Origin: Tateyamaria omphalii
Lineage (GTDB): Bacteria; Pseudomonadota; Alphaproteobacteria; Rhodobacterales; Rhodobacteraceae
Assembly: GCF_019802125.1 (NCBI RefSeq)
Contig: NZ_JAHVHT010000004.1
Span: 124,001-188,000 of the forward strand
Length of the DNA stretch: 64,000 nucleotides
Reading direction: 5' to 3'
Under the pieces are notes generated by a model. That model was not told the origin of the DNA and ran no database searches. It saw nothing but the letters and a program-made list of their open reading frames with translations. This document shows positions 18,109 through 26,612 of the stretch, piece after piece (position 1 is the first letter of the stretch; every line of letters starts with the position of its first letter). The translations under genes were made by a program, and so were the position numbers.

Positions 18109-18527
18109 CACGGCGGTACGGGCTTCGACATAATGCTCTGATTTGCCTCGTATTTATCTTGTTGCCCCGTTCCGCGTTGGCGGAGGTGTGCGACAAGGAG
18201 CGGCCCGGTTGGGACGGCGCGCCGGTTGGTTTGATCGGCGAGGCGATGAACCTTTTCCTGTCCCCCGCGGGTATTGCGCTCCTACTGCTGTCCGTCGTCG
18301 CGTTGCGGTTTCGTCACCAGTGGATCGGTCTCGGCGCCGTGATCTTGTGGACGGTGTTCATCACCGTTGTCACCATGGCTGACCCCACCGGCCTGCGTCC
18401 TCAAGCCATGGCCGAAGGCTGTGTGGGCCCGCCCACCTTGTTCATCGTGGCCGTCGCTGCAATATGTGTCGGGATTGTTTTGTACACCAAGCCGCGCACA
18501 GGCGGCGCAGATGGATCGGAGACTTAG
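18105..18527 (+). CDS. hypothetical membrane protein with signal peptide
   Basis: A 140-residue protein I do not recognise. It has a signal-like N-terminus (ALICLVFILLPRSALAEVC, cleavage probably after ALA), then three hydrophobic helices (about residues 50-66, 72-92 and 108-126). Two cysteines flank the membrane part (EVCDKERPGW and AEGCVGPP) and could form a periplasmic disulfide. The ATG at 18105 overlaps the ridA stop in ATGA, and the stop abuts the ybaB start, so it is embedded in the dnaX operon. Function is unknown. Confidence 0.65.
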   Translation: MTRRYGLRHNALICLVFILLPRSALAEVCDKERPGWDGAPVGLIGEAMNLFLSPAGIALLLLSVVALRFRHQWIGLGAVILWTVFITVVTMADPTGLRPQAMAEGCVGPPTLFIVAVAAICVGIVLYTKPRTGGADGSET

Positions 18528-18872
18528 ATGCTCAAGGGACTTGGCGGGCTCGGCGATATGGCCGGGATGATGAAAAAAGCCCAGGAAATGCAGACCAAGA
18601 TGGCGGAGATGCAAGACGAGTTGCATACCATCACCGTCACCGGCGAAAGCGGGGCCGGGCTGGTCAAGGCGACAGCAACAGCCAAGGGTGAGCTGACTGC
18701 GCTCGACATCGATCCGTCGATTTTCAACGGCGATGACAAGGAAGTGGTCGAGGACCTGATCCTTGCCGCAATCAAGGACGCGCAAGCCAAGGCGCAGGAA
18801 CGGGCGCAGGAAGAGATGGGCAAGCTGACCGAAGGATTGGGCCTGCCGCCGGGAATGAAGTTGCCGTTCTAG
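18528..18872 (+). CDS. ybaB: YbaB/EbfC nucleoid-associated protein
   Basis: A 114-residue protein with the YbaB/EbfC pattern: Met- and Lys-rich N-terminal helix (MMKKAQEMQTKMAEMQDEL), then GESGAGLVKATATAKGELTALDIDPS and an acidic helical C-terminus. The family forms DNA-binding dimers and is encoded with dnaX and recR in most bacteria, linking it to nucleoid or repair functions. It begins directly after the stop of the preceding membrane protein, with GGAGA as ribosome site. Confidence 0.93.
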   Translation: MLKGLGGLGDMAGMMKKAQEMQTKMAEMQDELHTITVTGESGAGLVKATATAKGELTALDIDPSIFNGDDKEVVEDLILAAIKDAQAKAQERAQEEMGKLTEGLGLPPGMKLPF

Positions 18873-18878
18873 GGCATC

Positions 18879-19514
18879 TCAGGTCGCCGATTGGTCGAAG
18901 CGTTGGATCGGATCGGCGTCTTCGGCTTGGTCCTCACGTGCGGCGCGCTCCTTGAGCTGGCGGCGAATACCAAGCAGGAAAGCAAGGAAAATCAAATAGA
19001 TGGTGAATGTCAGGCTGAGCCTGACCACGCCTTCGCGAAAGGTCAGAGGCCGCCCGCCCTGCCCTGTGCTGCGCTCTGTTCCCTGTTCAGCACTGTCGGC
19101 GTCTTGGCTGGAGGTGGCGGCGCCTGAATTGCCGGAACAGGCCGTATCGGCAGCTTTTGCAAGGCGGTTGACGTCGTTGCGCAACGCCTGGTCCACCCGC
19201 ACGCCACGCCCGTCGGCGAGCGCCTGCGCCGTCGTCAGGACGGCAGTTGCGGCCCGTGCATCGCGGCGTCGAACGTCCCCCTCAAGCATACCGAGAACTG
19301 CCTGCGTATCCATCTGGTCGAGGCTGCGGCGCAGTGCATGGCGGTCGTGGATGGAAACATCGCCACCCCCATTCAACACGGCCAGCAACGTCGTGTTTGC
19401 CGCGCGCAAACCACCTGGATACACGCAGGCCTGCACTAGTGTCGGCCATAGAAAAATGCCGAAAAACAATGAAGTAGAAAAAATTCGAACGCGCATCGAA
19501 AACCTGTGATTCAT
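18879..19514 (-). CDS. hypothetical exported protein with C-terminal membrane helix
   Basis: A 211-residue protein I do not recognise. It has an N-terminal signal (FSTSLFFGIFLWPTLVQACVYPGG; cleavage near VQA), an Arg/Asp-rich middle with Ala-rich helices (about residues 45-120), a Ser/Gln-rich linker (about 130-155), one membrane helix (about 167-185, LSLTFTIYLIFLAFLLGI), and a charged tail. Overall this predicts a periplasmic domain anchored at its C-terminus. It is unusual in position: it sits on the minus strand between ybaB and recR, which are normally adjacent. The ribosome site is weak, and an ATG at 19496 is an alternative start. Confidence 0.6.
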   Translation of the reverse strand: MNHRFSMRVRIFSTSLFFGIFLWPTLVQACVYPGGLRAANTTLLAVLNGGGDVSIHDRHALRRSLDQMDTQAVLGMLEGDVRRRDARAATAVLTTAQALADGRGVRVDQALRNDVNRLAKAADTACSGNSGAATSSQDADSAEQGTERSTGQGGRPLTFREGVVRLSLTFTIYLIFLAFLLGIRRQLKERAAREDQAEDADPIQRFDQSAT

Positions 19515-19609
19515 CGCGGATTGCTCGCACCGTATTCCCGCGGGATTGAGAAGTGGTGAACCGAAACAGACCCTTTTTGTTCTGCAAAAAGCGCAATAGG
19601 ATCAGTGCG

Positions 19610-20203
19610 ATGAGCAGCACGCGCGACATAGACAACCTGATCGAGATGATGGCGAAGCTGCCGGGGCTTGGGCCACGCTCGGCCCGGCGGGCCGTGCTGC
19701 ACCTGATCCGCAAGCGCGCGCTTCTGCTGACGCCCTTGGCCGATCTTATGCAGACCGTGGCCGTGACGGCGCGGGAGTGCCTGAACTGCGGCAATGTGGG
19801 CACGAGTGATATCTGTGACATCTGCACCTCGGAAAAACGTGCGAATTCAGAGCTTTGCGTGGTCGAGGACGTCGCCGATCTGTGGGCAATGGAGCGCGCG
19901 GGCGTGTTCAAGGGACGCTATCATGTACTGGGTGGAACACTGTCGGCGCTGGATGCCATCGGGCCGGAAGAGCTGCGGATTCCGCGTCTGATTGACCGGG
20001 TGCAGACCGAGAATATCAGCGAGGTGATCCTGGCCCTGAATGCAACGATCGACGGGCAGACGACGGCGCACTACATCGCCGATCAGCTTGAGGGGCAGGT
20101 CAAGCTGACTTCGCTTGCGCAGGGCGTCCCGATCGGCGGTGAGCTGGATTATCTGGATGACGGGACAATCACGGCGGCGCTGCGGGCCCGGAAGGCGCTG
20201 TGA
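19610..20203 (+). CDS. recR: recombination mediator protein RecR
   Basis: A 197-residue RecR. It has the helix-hairpin-helix ([12 protein letters not shown], about residues 17-28), a four-Cys zinc finger (Cys 57, 60, 69 and 72: [16 protein letters not shown]), a Toprim domain ([32 protein letters not shown]) and the C-terminal [20 protein letters not shown] block. RecR works with RecO and RecF to load RecA at gaps. The ATG at 19610 is preceded by AGGAT; a frame open to 19553 would add non-family residues. Because a minus-strand gene separates it from ybaB, it needs its own promoter in 19515-19609. Confidence 0.95.
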   Translation: MSSTRDIDNLIEMMAKLPGLGPRSARRAVLHLIRKRALLLTPLADLMQTVAVTARECLNCGNVGTSDICDICTSEKRANSELCVVEDVADLWAMERAGVFKGRYHVLGGTLSALDAIGPEELRIPRLIDRVQTENISEVILALNATIDGQTTAHYIADQLEGQVKLTSLAQGVPIGGELDYLDDGTITAALRARKAL

Positions 20204-20238
20204 TGTGTTAAGTCGAAGTGCGGTGGCTTAACTTTTTC

Positions 20239-20350
20239 AAACTGCACATTTTTGGGGAAAAACTGCGTGTTTTGCCCCGGCCAAAACAGACCGAAATCCG
20301 GGGGTTTTGCACAAACTGCATATTTTGACCCCGAAACTGCGCATTTTGCT
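20239..20350. repeat. four 17-bp direct repeats in two pairs, convergent intergenic region
   Basis: Four copies of AAACTGCnnnTTTTG-type 17-mers begin at 20239, 20260, 20313 and 20334 (middle bases ACAT, GTG, ATA and GCA). The two pairs have an identical 21-bp period, two helical turns. TTAA half-sites flank them at 20208, 20228, 20375, 20392 and 20412. The block fills the 234-bp gap between the ends of recR and ltaE, where no promoter is needed. Local base composition is more AT-rich than the neighbours. The function is unknown. Confidence 0.8.
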
Positions 20351-20437
20351 TGGCCCAACGCTGGTCATATTCGGTTAACGAATATCCGGTGTTAAGGTTT
20401 GTGCGGGCGCTTTAACTCTTGGGTAAGGTTCGCGCCC

Positions 20438-21481
20438 CTAACCCCCGAAAAAGCTGCGGAAACCGGTGATGGCGGCTTGCAGCGCCTCGTCCGTGACATC
20501 CTTGTGCAGCACAAGCCGCGTCGTCCCCGTGGACCCGGTCAGTTGCACGCCATGGGTGGCCATGTGCTGCGGCAGCGCCTCGGTCACGCCGCCGGGCGGG
20601 GTGAAGAAGATCATGTTGGTCGCCTGCTGCACATCGCAGAAGGGGCGCAAGGCGTCGGCAAGGGTTGCGGCGCGGGCGTGGTCTTCGGTCAGGCGCGCGG
20701 TGTTGTGGTCGAGCGCGTGCAAACCGGCCGCCGCCAACACACCCGCCTGCCGCATCCCGCCGCCGAGCATCTTGCGCCAACGCCGGGCACGGGCGACGAG
20801 GTCCGCAGGGCCGAGGAGGACCGAGCCGATGGGGGCGCCGAGCCCTTTCGACAGACAGATCGAGACGCTGTCGAACATGTCGGCCAGTGCCTGTTCGGGG
20901 CAGTTCAGTGCCGCGATGGCGTTGAAGTAGCGCGCGCCATCGAGGTGGACGGCGAGGCCCGCGTCGCGGCCCGCCTGCACCGCTTCGCCCAGGCGGGTGA
21001 GCGGGATGGCGATGCCGTTGTGGGTGTTTTCGAGGCCGAGAAGCCGGGTCATGGGCATGTGCGGATCGTCCTCCTTGACCGCTGCCGCGATCGCGCCCGC
21101 TTCAAGCGCTCCGTCGGGGGCTGGATCAAGTGGTTCGAAGGCGATGCCGCCGAGGACGGAGGCGCCTTTGGCCTCGTATTTGTGGATGTGGTAAGGGCGG
21201 CCTGTGATGATCTCTTCGCCCCGTGCGCAATGGGCCAGAAGGCCCACGAAGTTGCTTTGTGTGCCAGAGGCGAGGAACAGGCCCGCGTCCTTGCCCAGCC
21301 GTTCGGCGAGCGTCGCTTCGAGCCGGTTGACAGTGGGGTCGTCGCCAAAGACGTCGTCGCCCACCTCTGCATCGGCCATGGCCTTGCGCATCGCGGCATC
21401 GGGGCGCGTGACCGTGTCGCTGCGCAGGTCGCAGATGATCGGTTTGGTCGGGGCGGTGGACATGGCAGCGTATTGGTTCAT
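20438..21481 (-). CDS. ltaE: low-specificity L-threonine aldolase
   Basis: A 347-residue PLP enzyme of the threonine aldolase/beta-eliminating lyase family. Landmarks are DLRSDTVTRP, GDDVFGDDPTVNRLEA, HLDGARYFNA (Asp binding the PLP ring nitrogen) and the PLP lysine in SICLSKGLGAPIGS (Lys about 212). It cleaves L-threonine or allo-threonine to glycine and acetaldehyde in the cytosol. GAGGGAC lies 7 bases before the ATG at 21481. It follows otsA on the same strand by 66 bases, with no obvious functional link. Confidence 0.92.
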   Translation of the reverse strand: MNQYAAMSTAPTKPIICDLRSDTVTRPDAAMRKAMADAEVGDDVFGDDPTVNRLEATLAERLGKDAGLFLASGTQSNFVGLLAHCARGEEIITGRPYHIHKYEAKGASVLGGIAFEPLDPAPDGALEAGAIAAAVKEDDPHMPMTRLLGLENTHNGIAIPLTRLGEAVQAGRDAGLAVHLDGARYFNAIAALNCPEQALADMFDSVSICLSKGLGAPIGSVLLGPADLVARARRWRKMLGGGMRQAGVLAAAGLHALDHNTARLTEDHARAATLADALRPFCDVQQATNMIFFTPPGGVTEALPQHMATHGVQLTGSTGTTRLVLHKDVTDEALQAAITGFRSFFGG

Positions 21482-21547
21482 CGGACGGTCCCTCAGCTTG
21501 GATCACGGCCACCCTACGGCTGGCGCGCGGGAAGGGGAAGGCCGTCG

Positions 21548-22903
21548 TCAACCCGTGCCGCGCAGGGCCGCAAGGTAGCGGCGGGTCCACCATGCGATGT
21601 CTTCGGTCATCACGTTTTTGAACAGGCGCGCGTGTCGCGCCTTGCGTTCGGCCAGCGGCATGGTGAGGGCGGTTTGTACCGCCTCGCCCACCTCTGCCGC
21701 GTCGTAGGGGTTGACCATGAGCGCGTCGGTGAGTTGTTCGGCCGCGCCTGCGAAGTGGGACAGGATCAGGACGCCGGGGTCGTCAGGGTCCTGGGCCGCG
21801 ACGAATTCCTTGGCCACGAGGTTCATCCCGTCCGCCAGCGGCGTGACCATCGCCACATCGGCGCGGCGATAGACACCGGCGAGCGTGTCGCGTTCGACGT
21901 TGCGGCGGATGTAGCGGATCGGGGTCCAGTCGAGTTCTGCATGAGCGCCGTTGATCATGCCGGCCGCCTGTTCCAGCTCGGTTCGGATATCCTTGTAGGC
22001 ATCCACATCCTCGCGCGAGGGGGGTGCGATTTGCAGCAGCGTCGCCTTGGGCGTGTCGGGTGTGCGTGTTTCGAGATAGGCGGCGAAGCCGTCGAACCGG
22101 TGAACGAGGCCCTTGGAGTAGTCGAGCCGGTCAACCCCGAGCACGAGTTTCTGCCCGAGCGTCATGGCGAGCGGGACGGCGTCGGCCTGTGAAAGGGCGA
22201 GCGCGGCGAAATCCTGTGCGTCGATCCCGATGGGGAAGTGGCGCGGGGCCGCACCGTCATCCAGCGACACCATGCGCCCCTGCGTGTCGAAGATGGCGTC
22301 GGGGTCGTCGCGGTAGTGGGCCATGACGCGGGCCACGTCGCCCTCGGTCTGTACGCCGAAGACGTCGTAGGCGGCCACCCAATCCTTGAGCTCGTTGGCT
22401 TGTGGCAGGGCGAGGATGTCGGAGACCACGGGGAACGGGATGTGCAGGAAGAAGCCGATGCGGCAGGTGACGCCCCGGTCCCGCAGGAGGGCAGCCAGCG
22501 GCAGGAAGTGGTAGTCGTGGATCCAGAGCAGATCATCAGGCTGGGCGAAATCGGCCAGCATGTCGGCGAGCCGCATGTTCACGGCCATGTAGTGGTCGGC
22601 ATATTCGGGCTGCACGTGCATGAGGTCGGCGCGTCGGTGGAACAGCGGCCAGAGTACCGAGTTGGAGTAGCCGAGATAGTACCCTTCGTGCTCGTTTTCG
22701 GAGATGTCGAAGACCATGCGCGTATAGGCGCCTTGGGCGATCTGGCGCAGTTCGGGTTTCGGGTGTGCGACCGGCGTGCCACTGGTGCCGATCCACACGC
22801 CACCTTCGGCTGTCAGGCAGTCGTGGAGGGCCACGACGAGCCCACCGGATGGCTCCGCCTCTGTCGGGATGCGGTTTGAGACGACAATCAGGCGGGCAGT
22901 CAC
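21548..22903 (-). CDS. otsA: alpha,alpha-trehalose-phosphate synthase
   Basis: A 451-residue GT20 glycosyltransferase. The start is [10 protein letters not shown], followed by GGLVVAL, the [11 protein letters not shown] block, [11 protein letters not shown] and [13 protein letters not shown], which bind UDP-glucose and glucose-6-phosphate. It makes trehalose-6-phosphate for OtsB. I chose the GTG at 22903: AAGGAGA lies 8 bases before it, and it sits at the conserved N-terminus. The frame stays open to 23002 but that part overlaps otsB. Trehalose serves as an osmoprotectant, fitting a marine habitat. Confidence 0.94.
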   Translation of the reverse strand: MTARLIVVSNRIPTEAEPSGGLVVALHDCLTAEGGVWIGTSGTPVAHPKPELRQIAQGAYTRMVFDISENEHEGYYLGYSNSVLWPLFHRRADLMHVQPEYADHYMAVNMRLADMLADFAQPDDLLWIHDYHFLPLAALLRDRGVTCRIGFFLHIPFPVVSDILALPQANELKDWVAAYDVFGVQTEGDVARVMAHYRDDPDAIFDTQGRMVSLDDGAAPRHFPIGIDAQDFAALALSQADAVPLAMTLGQKLVLGVDRLDYSKGLVHRFDGFAAYLETRTPDTPKATLLQIAPPSREDVDAYKDIRTELEQAAGMINGAHAELDWTPIRYIRRNVERDTLAGVYRRADVAMVTPLADGMNLVAKEFVAAQDPDDPGVLILSHFAGAAEQLTDALMVNPYDAAEVGEAVQTALTMPLAERKARHARLFKNVMTEDIAWWTRRYLAALRGTG

Positions 22904-22922
22904 GTATTTGTCTCCTTGGGCC

Positions 22923-23663
22923 TCAGGCCCAGTGTTTGAGAAGGGTATGCACGGCTTGTGTGTCAGGCAAGCGATGCCGCGCCTTGGTGTCGCCGGGTCC
23001 AACCTTGATCCCGAGGCCGCCTTGTTTTTGGGCCCATTCCATTGCCGGCTCGTCCGTGGTGTCGTCGCCGATCATCACGGGGGTGCGCCCGGAAAAGAGG
23101 TCGAACGCCATGATTTCGGCCATGGCGAGGTCTTTGCCGACGCCGCGCGGGCGCATCTCGACTGCCATTTTGGCCGGGTGCGCTTCGAAGTCGCTATGCG
23201 TCTGGCTGAGACGTGCGGTGAAGGTTTCGACGGTGTGCTGCAGGTCGGGTTGGGCGCGGTAGTGCAGGACGATGCCCGTCGGTTTTTCTTCGAGCAGGAT
23301 GGGCGGCTGGGCACCAGCAAACGCGCTGGCTGCATCGCGCAGCATGTCGAGGCTGTCTGGGGAGAGATCCACGCGGGGCGTCAGTTTCCCGTCGCGGCGC
23401 CACTCCGCGCCATGTCCGCCGACAATGAGGCCCGTGTAGTCGGGCAGCCAGTTCGCAAGGTCCCCTGCGGCCCGGCCCGAGATCAGGACCAGCGCGCCGC
23501 CTGCTCGGTCCTGTAAGTCGTTCAGCAGCGCAGGCAGCGCGTCGGGGATGTAGATGCCATCCGGCGTGGGAGCAATGTCGACGAGCGTGCCGTCAAAGTC
23601 CAAAAAAATTGCCGCCTTTGGGCAAGGCGGCAATTCGGGGATGTTCGTGTTTTTAGCATCCAT
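22923..23663 (-). CDS. otsB: trehalose-6-phosphate phosphatase
   Basis: A 246-residue HAD-superfamily phosphatase. Motif I is FLDFDGTLVDIAP (nucleophile Asp at about residue 22), motif II is VLISGRA, and the Mg-binding motif IV is MIGDDTTDEPAM. It removes phosphate from trehalose-6-phosphate. The gene sits 19 bases upstream of otsA on the same strand, so the two form the complete OtsBA pathway. The start at ATG 23663 was chosen over a TTG at 23681; neither has a clear ribosome site. It follows trcR by 39 bases. Confidence 0.92.
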   Translation of the reverse strand: MDAKNTNIPELPPCPKAAIFLDFDGTLVDIAPTPDGIYIPDALPALLNDLQDRAGGALVLISGRAAGDLANWLPDYTGLIVGGHGAEWRRDGKLTPRVDLSPDSLDMLRDAASAFAGAQPPILLEEKPTGIVLHYRAQPDLQHTVETFTARLSQTHSDFEAHPAKMAVEMRPRGVGKDLAMAEIMAFDLFSGRTPVMIGDDTTDEPAMEWAQKQGGLGIKVGPGDTKARHRLPDTQAVHTLLKHWA

Positions 23664-23702
23664 GACGCTGCAACGCGGCAAGGCGGGTAAAAGTTCCCGA
23701 CC

Positions 23703-24458
23703 TTATGGCTGTTCGTCTTCGTCGTCGCCACCGCCCTTGGGCAGGTTGAAGAAGCTGTCGGCGTCCACGAGGGTGCTTTCGTCTTCCTTGTCATCTTCGT
23801 CATCATCGGCGAGCGAGAAGGTCTCGAGCCCTTCGATGGCCGTTGGGATCTTGGGCTCGGCTTCCATACCCAGCGATTGTTCGGTGCTGACCAGCTTGCG
23901 GCGTTCGTCGTCGGACATGACGGAGCCTTCGGCAGCCTTCTTGGCAGCGGCCTTTTGCACGGCGGCGTCGAGTTCGGACTGCTTGGTCAGGCCCAGTGCG
24001 ACCGGGTCGACGGGTTGGATGTTGGCGATGTTCCAGTGCGTGCGTTCGCGAATCGACTGGATCGTCGGCTTGGTGGTGCCCACCAGTTTCGAGATCTGGC
24101 CGTCGGTCAGTTCGGGGTGGAATTTCACCAGCCAGTAGATGGCCGCGGGACGGTCCTGACGCTTGGACAGGGGCGTGTAGCGGGGACCGCGACGCTTTTC
24201 CTCGCCTACGGCGGCGGCGTTGAACTTGAGCTTCAGCTTGTGCAGCGGGCTTGCTTCGGCTGCATCGATTTCTTCCTGTGTGAGCTGGTTGTTTGCAATG
24301 GGATCAAAGCCTTTGACCCCTGCGGCCACGTCGCCATCGGCGATGCCCTGCACTTCCAACTCGTGCATGCCAACAAAGTCCGCGATCTGCTTGAAGCTGA
24401 TCGTCGTGTTGTCCACCAGCCAAACGGCGGTGGCCTTGGCCATGATCGGTTTTGCCAT
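23703..24458 (-). CDS. trcR: DUF1013 protein, TrcR-type cell-cycle transcriptional regulator
   Basis: A 251-residue protein matching DUF1013, which I recall being annotated as the cell-cycle regulator TrcR in Alphaproteobacteria. Seen here are a first HTH-like unit (WLVDNTTISFKQIADFVGMHELEVQGI), a conserved RRGPRYTPLSKRQDRPAAIYWLVKFHPEL block (landmarks only: GPRYTPLSKRQDRP) and a second HTH-like unit (TDGQISKLVGTTKPTIQSIRER). The C-terminus is acidic (DDDEDDKEDE) and probably disordered. AGGAG lies nine bases before the ATG at 24458; a GTG two codons upstream is too close to it. It heads the minus-strand run trcR-otsB-otsA-ltaE. Confidence 0.85.
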   Translation of the reverse strand: MAKPIMAKATAVWLVDNTTISFKQIADFVGMHELEVQGIADGDVAAGVKGFDPIANNQLTQEEIDAAEASPLHKLKLKFNAAAVGEEKRRGPRYTPLSKRQDRPAAIYWLVKFHPELTDGQISKLVGTTKPTIQSIRERTHWNIANIQPVDPVALGLTKQSELDAAVQKAAAKKAAEGSVMSDDERRKLVSTEQSLGMEAEPKIPTAIEGLETFSLADDDEDDKEDESTLVDADSFFNLPKGGGDDEDEQP

Positions 24459-24530
24459 TGTCACATGCTCCTATGCATAACTGTCCCGTCGCCTGAAATA
24501 GGCTGCCTTGGAGGTCAAGGCGGGTTTCCG

Positions 24531-24558
24531 TTGTCGGGGAACTTCGGGTCGATATAGT
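24531..24558 (+). promoter_or_regulatory. candidate promoter of the RNase T2 gene
   Basis: TTGTCG (24531-24536) and TATAGT (24553-24558) are 16 bases apart and 27 bases ahead of the ATG at 24585, leaving room for the AAGGAAAG ribosome site. Confidence 0.5.
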
Positions 24559-24584
24559 CGGGCGGAACGGAAAAGGAAAGCCTG

Positions 24585-25211
24585 ATGCGTGTTGTTTTGA
24601 TGTGGCTGGTGATGGCAGGCGCGGCCTGGGCGCAGGATCGGTCGGGCGAATTCGACTACTACGTGCTGTCCTTGAGCTGGTCGCCGAACTGGTGCGCCTA
24701 TGAAGGGGACGCGCGCGGATCGGACCAGTGCGATGCGCGGCATGACCACGGGTGGATCCTGCATGGTCTGTGGCCGCAATATCATCGCGGCTGGCCTGAG
24801 TATTGCCAGACCGCCGAACGCCAGCCCTCGCGCGCCATGACGCGGGACATGGCCGACATCATGGGGACATCCGGCCTCGCGTGGCACCAATGGAAAAAGC
24901 ACGGGGTCTGTTCCGGCCTGTCCGCACCCGCCTATTACGCGCTGTCGCGGGAAGCCTATGGTCGCGTCGTCCGGCCGGAGGTGTTTCGCAAACTGGACAA
25001 GACGGTGAAGCTGCCCGCGTCGGTGGTGGAAGAAGCGTTCTTGCAGGCCAATCCGGGCATGGAGCCCGACGGTGTGACCATCACCTGTCGGCAAGGGCAT
25101 ATCCAGGAGGCCCGGATATGCCTGTCCCGCGACCTCGACCCGGTGCCCTGCGGGCGGGACGTGGTGCGGGACTGCACGGCGAAGGACGCGCTATTCACCC
25201 CGGTCCGCTGA
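24585..25211 (+). CDS. ribonuclease T2 family protein, exported
   Basis: A 208-residue protein with a short signal peptide (MRVVLMWLVMAGAAWAQ, cleaved after AWA). The two catalytic sequences of RNase T2 are present: CAS I WILHGLWPQ (His at about 60) and CAS II WHQWKKHGVC (His at about 106). Four or more cysteines fit periplasmic disulfides. T2 enzymes cut single-stranded RNA through a 2',3'-cyclic intermediate. In CAS II the usual catalytic Glu of HEW is Gln here (HQW), so activity may be altered. The ATG has AAGGAAAG upstream. Its 3' end overlaps the convergent desaturase gene by 21 bases. Confidence 0.88.
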   Translation: MRVVLMWLVMAGAAWAQDRSGEFDYYVLSLSWSPNWCAYEGDARGSDQCDARHDHGWILHGLWPQYHRGWPEYCQTAERQPSRAMTRDMADIMGTSGLAWHQWKKHGVCSGLSAPAYYALSREAYGRVVRPEVFRKLDKTVKLPASVVEEAFLQANPGMEPDGVTITCRQGHIQEARICLSRDLDPVPCGRDVVRDCTAKDALFTPVR

Positions 25212-26051
25212 GGGCTTCCAACCGGGCGGGCGCATCATGTAGCGCCATGCTTCGCCGAAGCTGCGGGCGCGCGTCACGTCGTGCCAGAGGCCGGGGAGTT
25301 CGGAGAACCAAACCTTGATCGGGTTGCGGCTGTCGAAGTCGCGTTTCAGGCCGTAGCGGGGCGTTTCCTCTTCCGCCTGGTAAGTGCCGAGAAGCTGGTC
25401 CCAGATGACGGTGATCCCGCCGTAATTCATGTCGATATACTTGTCGTCGCAGCCGTGGTGGACGCGGTGGTTGGCGGGGCTGTTCATGACCTTGTCGAAC
25501 CAACCGAGCTTGCCGATCACCTCGGTGTGGATCCATGTCTGGTAGGCCAGCACGACGATGATGCCGAAAAAGATCATCTCGGGCGAAAAACCAAGGAAGA
25601 CCAAGGGGATGTGCATGATCAGGTTCCAAACCCCTTCGAGCGGGCCGAAGCGGATGCCGGTGATGATGTTGTAATCGCGCGAGGAGTGGTGGACGGCGTG
25701 CTGCGTCCAGAGCAGGCGCACCTGATGGGCGATGCGGTGTTCCCAGTAATACGTGAAATCGGCGGCGATGACGGCGAGCGCAATGCCCCACCATGTGAGC
25801 GGGATCTGCCAGGGCTGCGCCACTTCGGCGAGGATGTAGTAGATGATGTAGGCGCCGGTCAGGATGAAGACCTGCACCGCGATGGACGGGATCTGCGTGC
25901 TGGCGCTGACCAGCATTTCGGCAATCGTGCGGCCCTTGTGACTGCCCTTGAACAGCACTTCGGCCAGTTCGATGACCAGGATGGCGGCGCCGATTAGGAG
26001 GAAAACCTCGTCGATGCGGGTGCCCAAGATTTCGAGCTGTTCGAGCGTCAT
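25191..26051 (-). CDS. sterol desaturase / fatty acid hydroxylase family protein
   Basis: A 286-residue integral membrane di-iron enzyme. It has four or more hydrophobic helices and the histidine clusters of the family: HRIAHQ (HxxxH), HAVHHSS (HxxHH) and HRVHHGCDDKYID (HxxHH). It probably hydroxylates or desaturates a lipid at the membrane; the substrate is unknown. Its ATG overlaps the stop of the TetR gene (ATGA, 26048-26051), so the two are one transcript, with the regulator first. TetR control by a lipid-like ligand is a reasonable inference. Confidence 0.88.
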   Translation of the reverse strand: MTLEQLEILGTRIDEVFLLIGAAILVIELAEVLFKGSHKGRTIAEMLVSASTQIPSIAVQVFILTGAYIIYYILAEVAQPWQIPLTWWGIALAVIAADFTYYWEHRIAHQVRLLWTQHAVHHSSRDYNIITGIRFGPLEGVWNLIMHIPLVFLGFSPEMIFFGIIVVLAYQTWIHTEVIGKLGWFDKVMNSPANHRVHHGCDDKYIDMNYGGITVIWDQLLGTYQAEEETPRYGLKRDFDSRNPIKVWFSELPGLWHDVTRARSFGEAWRYMMRPPGWKPSADRGE

Positions 26052-26596
26052 TTTGCGGTTCCTTGTGTGAGGGTACGCCAGGCCAGTGCAGCGGCCTGTT
26101 TGGGGGTGGCATCACCGGCGGCCACCATGGCCCAACCGGCATAGATCAGGTTTTCATAGGCCTGCACGATCCATTCGGTGGGGATGTGCGGGTCAAAGCC
26201 GCCTTCGGCCTTTGCCATGTCGATGTCATGAGCCAGATCCCGGGTCTGGGAAGCGTAGACCTCGGCCACGCGGGGATCATTGTCGGCCGGTTCGGTGGCG
26301 AGGAACATGTGCCGGGCCGCAAGGGGGAGGATGGCGCCGAGGGCGACCTCGAGCGCTTGCGTGTAGGTCTGGCAGTCTTTCGTCGCCTCTTCGACGGCTT
26401 CGTCCAACTCGCGCGCCGCCGTCAGGGTCAGCGCCACGATCAGGTCATCGCGACCGGAAAAATGGCGATGCAAAGTCGCTCTGCCAACGCCCGCGTGCTT
26501 GGCCACATCGGCAAGAGAGGCGCCGGGGTTCTGGCTGAACACGGCAAAGGCAGCTTCGAGGATATGAGCTTCGGTTGATACATTAGTGTCTCGCAT
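26048..26596 (-). CDS. TetR-family transcriptional regulator
   Basis: A 182-residue TetR regulator. The HTH spans about residues 8-54 (AHILEAAFAVFSQNPGASLADVAKHAGVGRATLHRHFSGRDDL, of which GVGRATLHRHFSGRDDL is the recognition part). The C-terminal ligand domain has no specific subgroup mark. There is no Shine-Dalgarno, and the perfect palindrome 26597-26612 directly abuts the ATG, so the mRNA may be leaderless. It is the first gene of an operon with the sterol desaturase and is expected to repress itself and that gene. Confidence 0.87.
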   Translation of the reverse strand: MRDTNVSTEAHILEAAFAVFSQNPGASLADVAKHAGVGRATLHRHFSGRDDLIVALTLTAARELDEAVEEATKDCQTYTQALEVALGAILPLAARHMFLATEPADNDPRVAEVYASQTRDLAHDIDMAKAEGGFDPHIPTEWIVQAYENLIYAGWAMVAAGDATPKQAAALAWRTLTQGTAK

Positions 26597-26612
26597 GAGA
26601 CATATATGTCTC
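26578..26612. promoter_or_regulatory. palindromic operators over the TetR promoter and start codon
   Basis: GAGACATATATGTCTC (26597-26612) is a perfect 16-bp palindrome. A second, imperfect copy (GAGACACTAATGTATC, minus strand, 26578-26593) covers the first codons, 19 bp away centre to centre. A minus-strand TTGAAC (26626-26631) lies where a -35 would be, with the -10 inside the first palindrome. Binding would block transcription directly. Confidence 0.75.

Noticed and set aside
20239-20350. CRISPR array
   Set aside because: Only four short imperfect repeats with unequal spacing (21, 53, 21) and no Cas genes.
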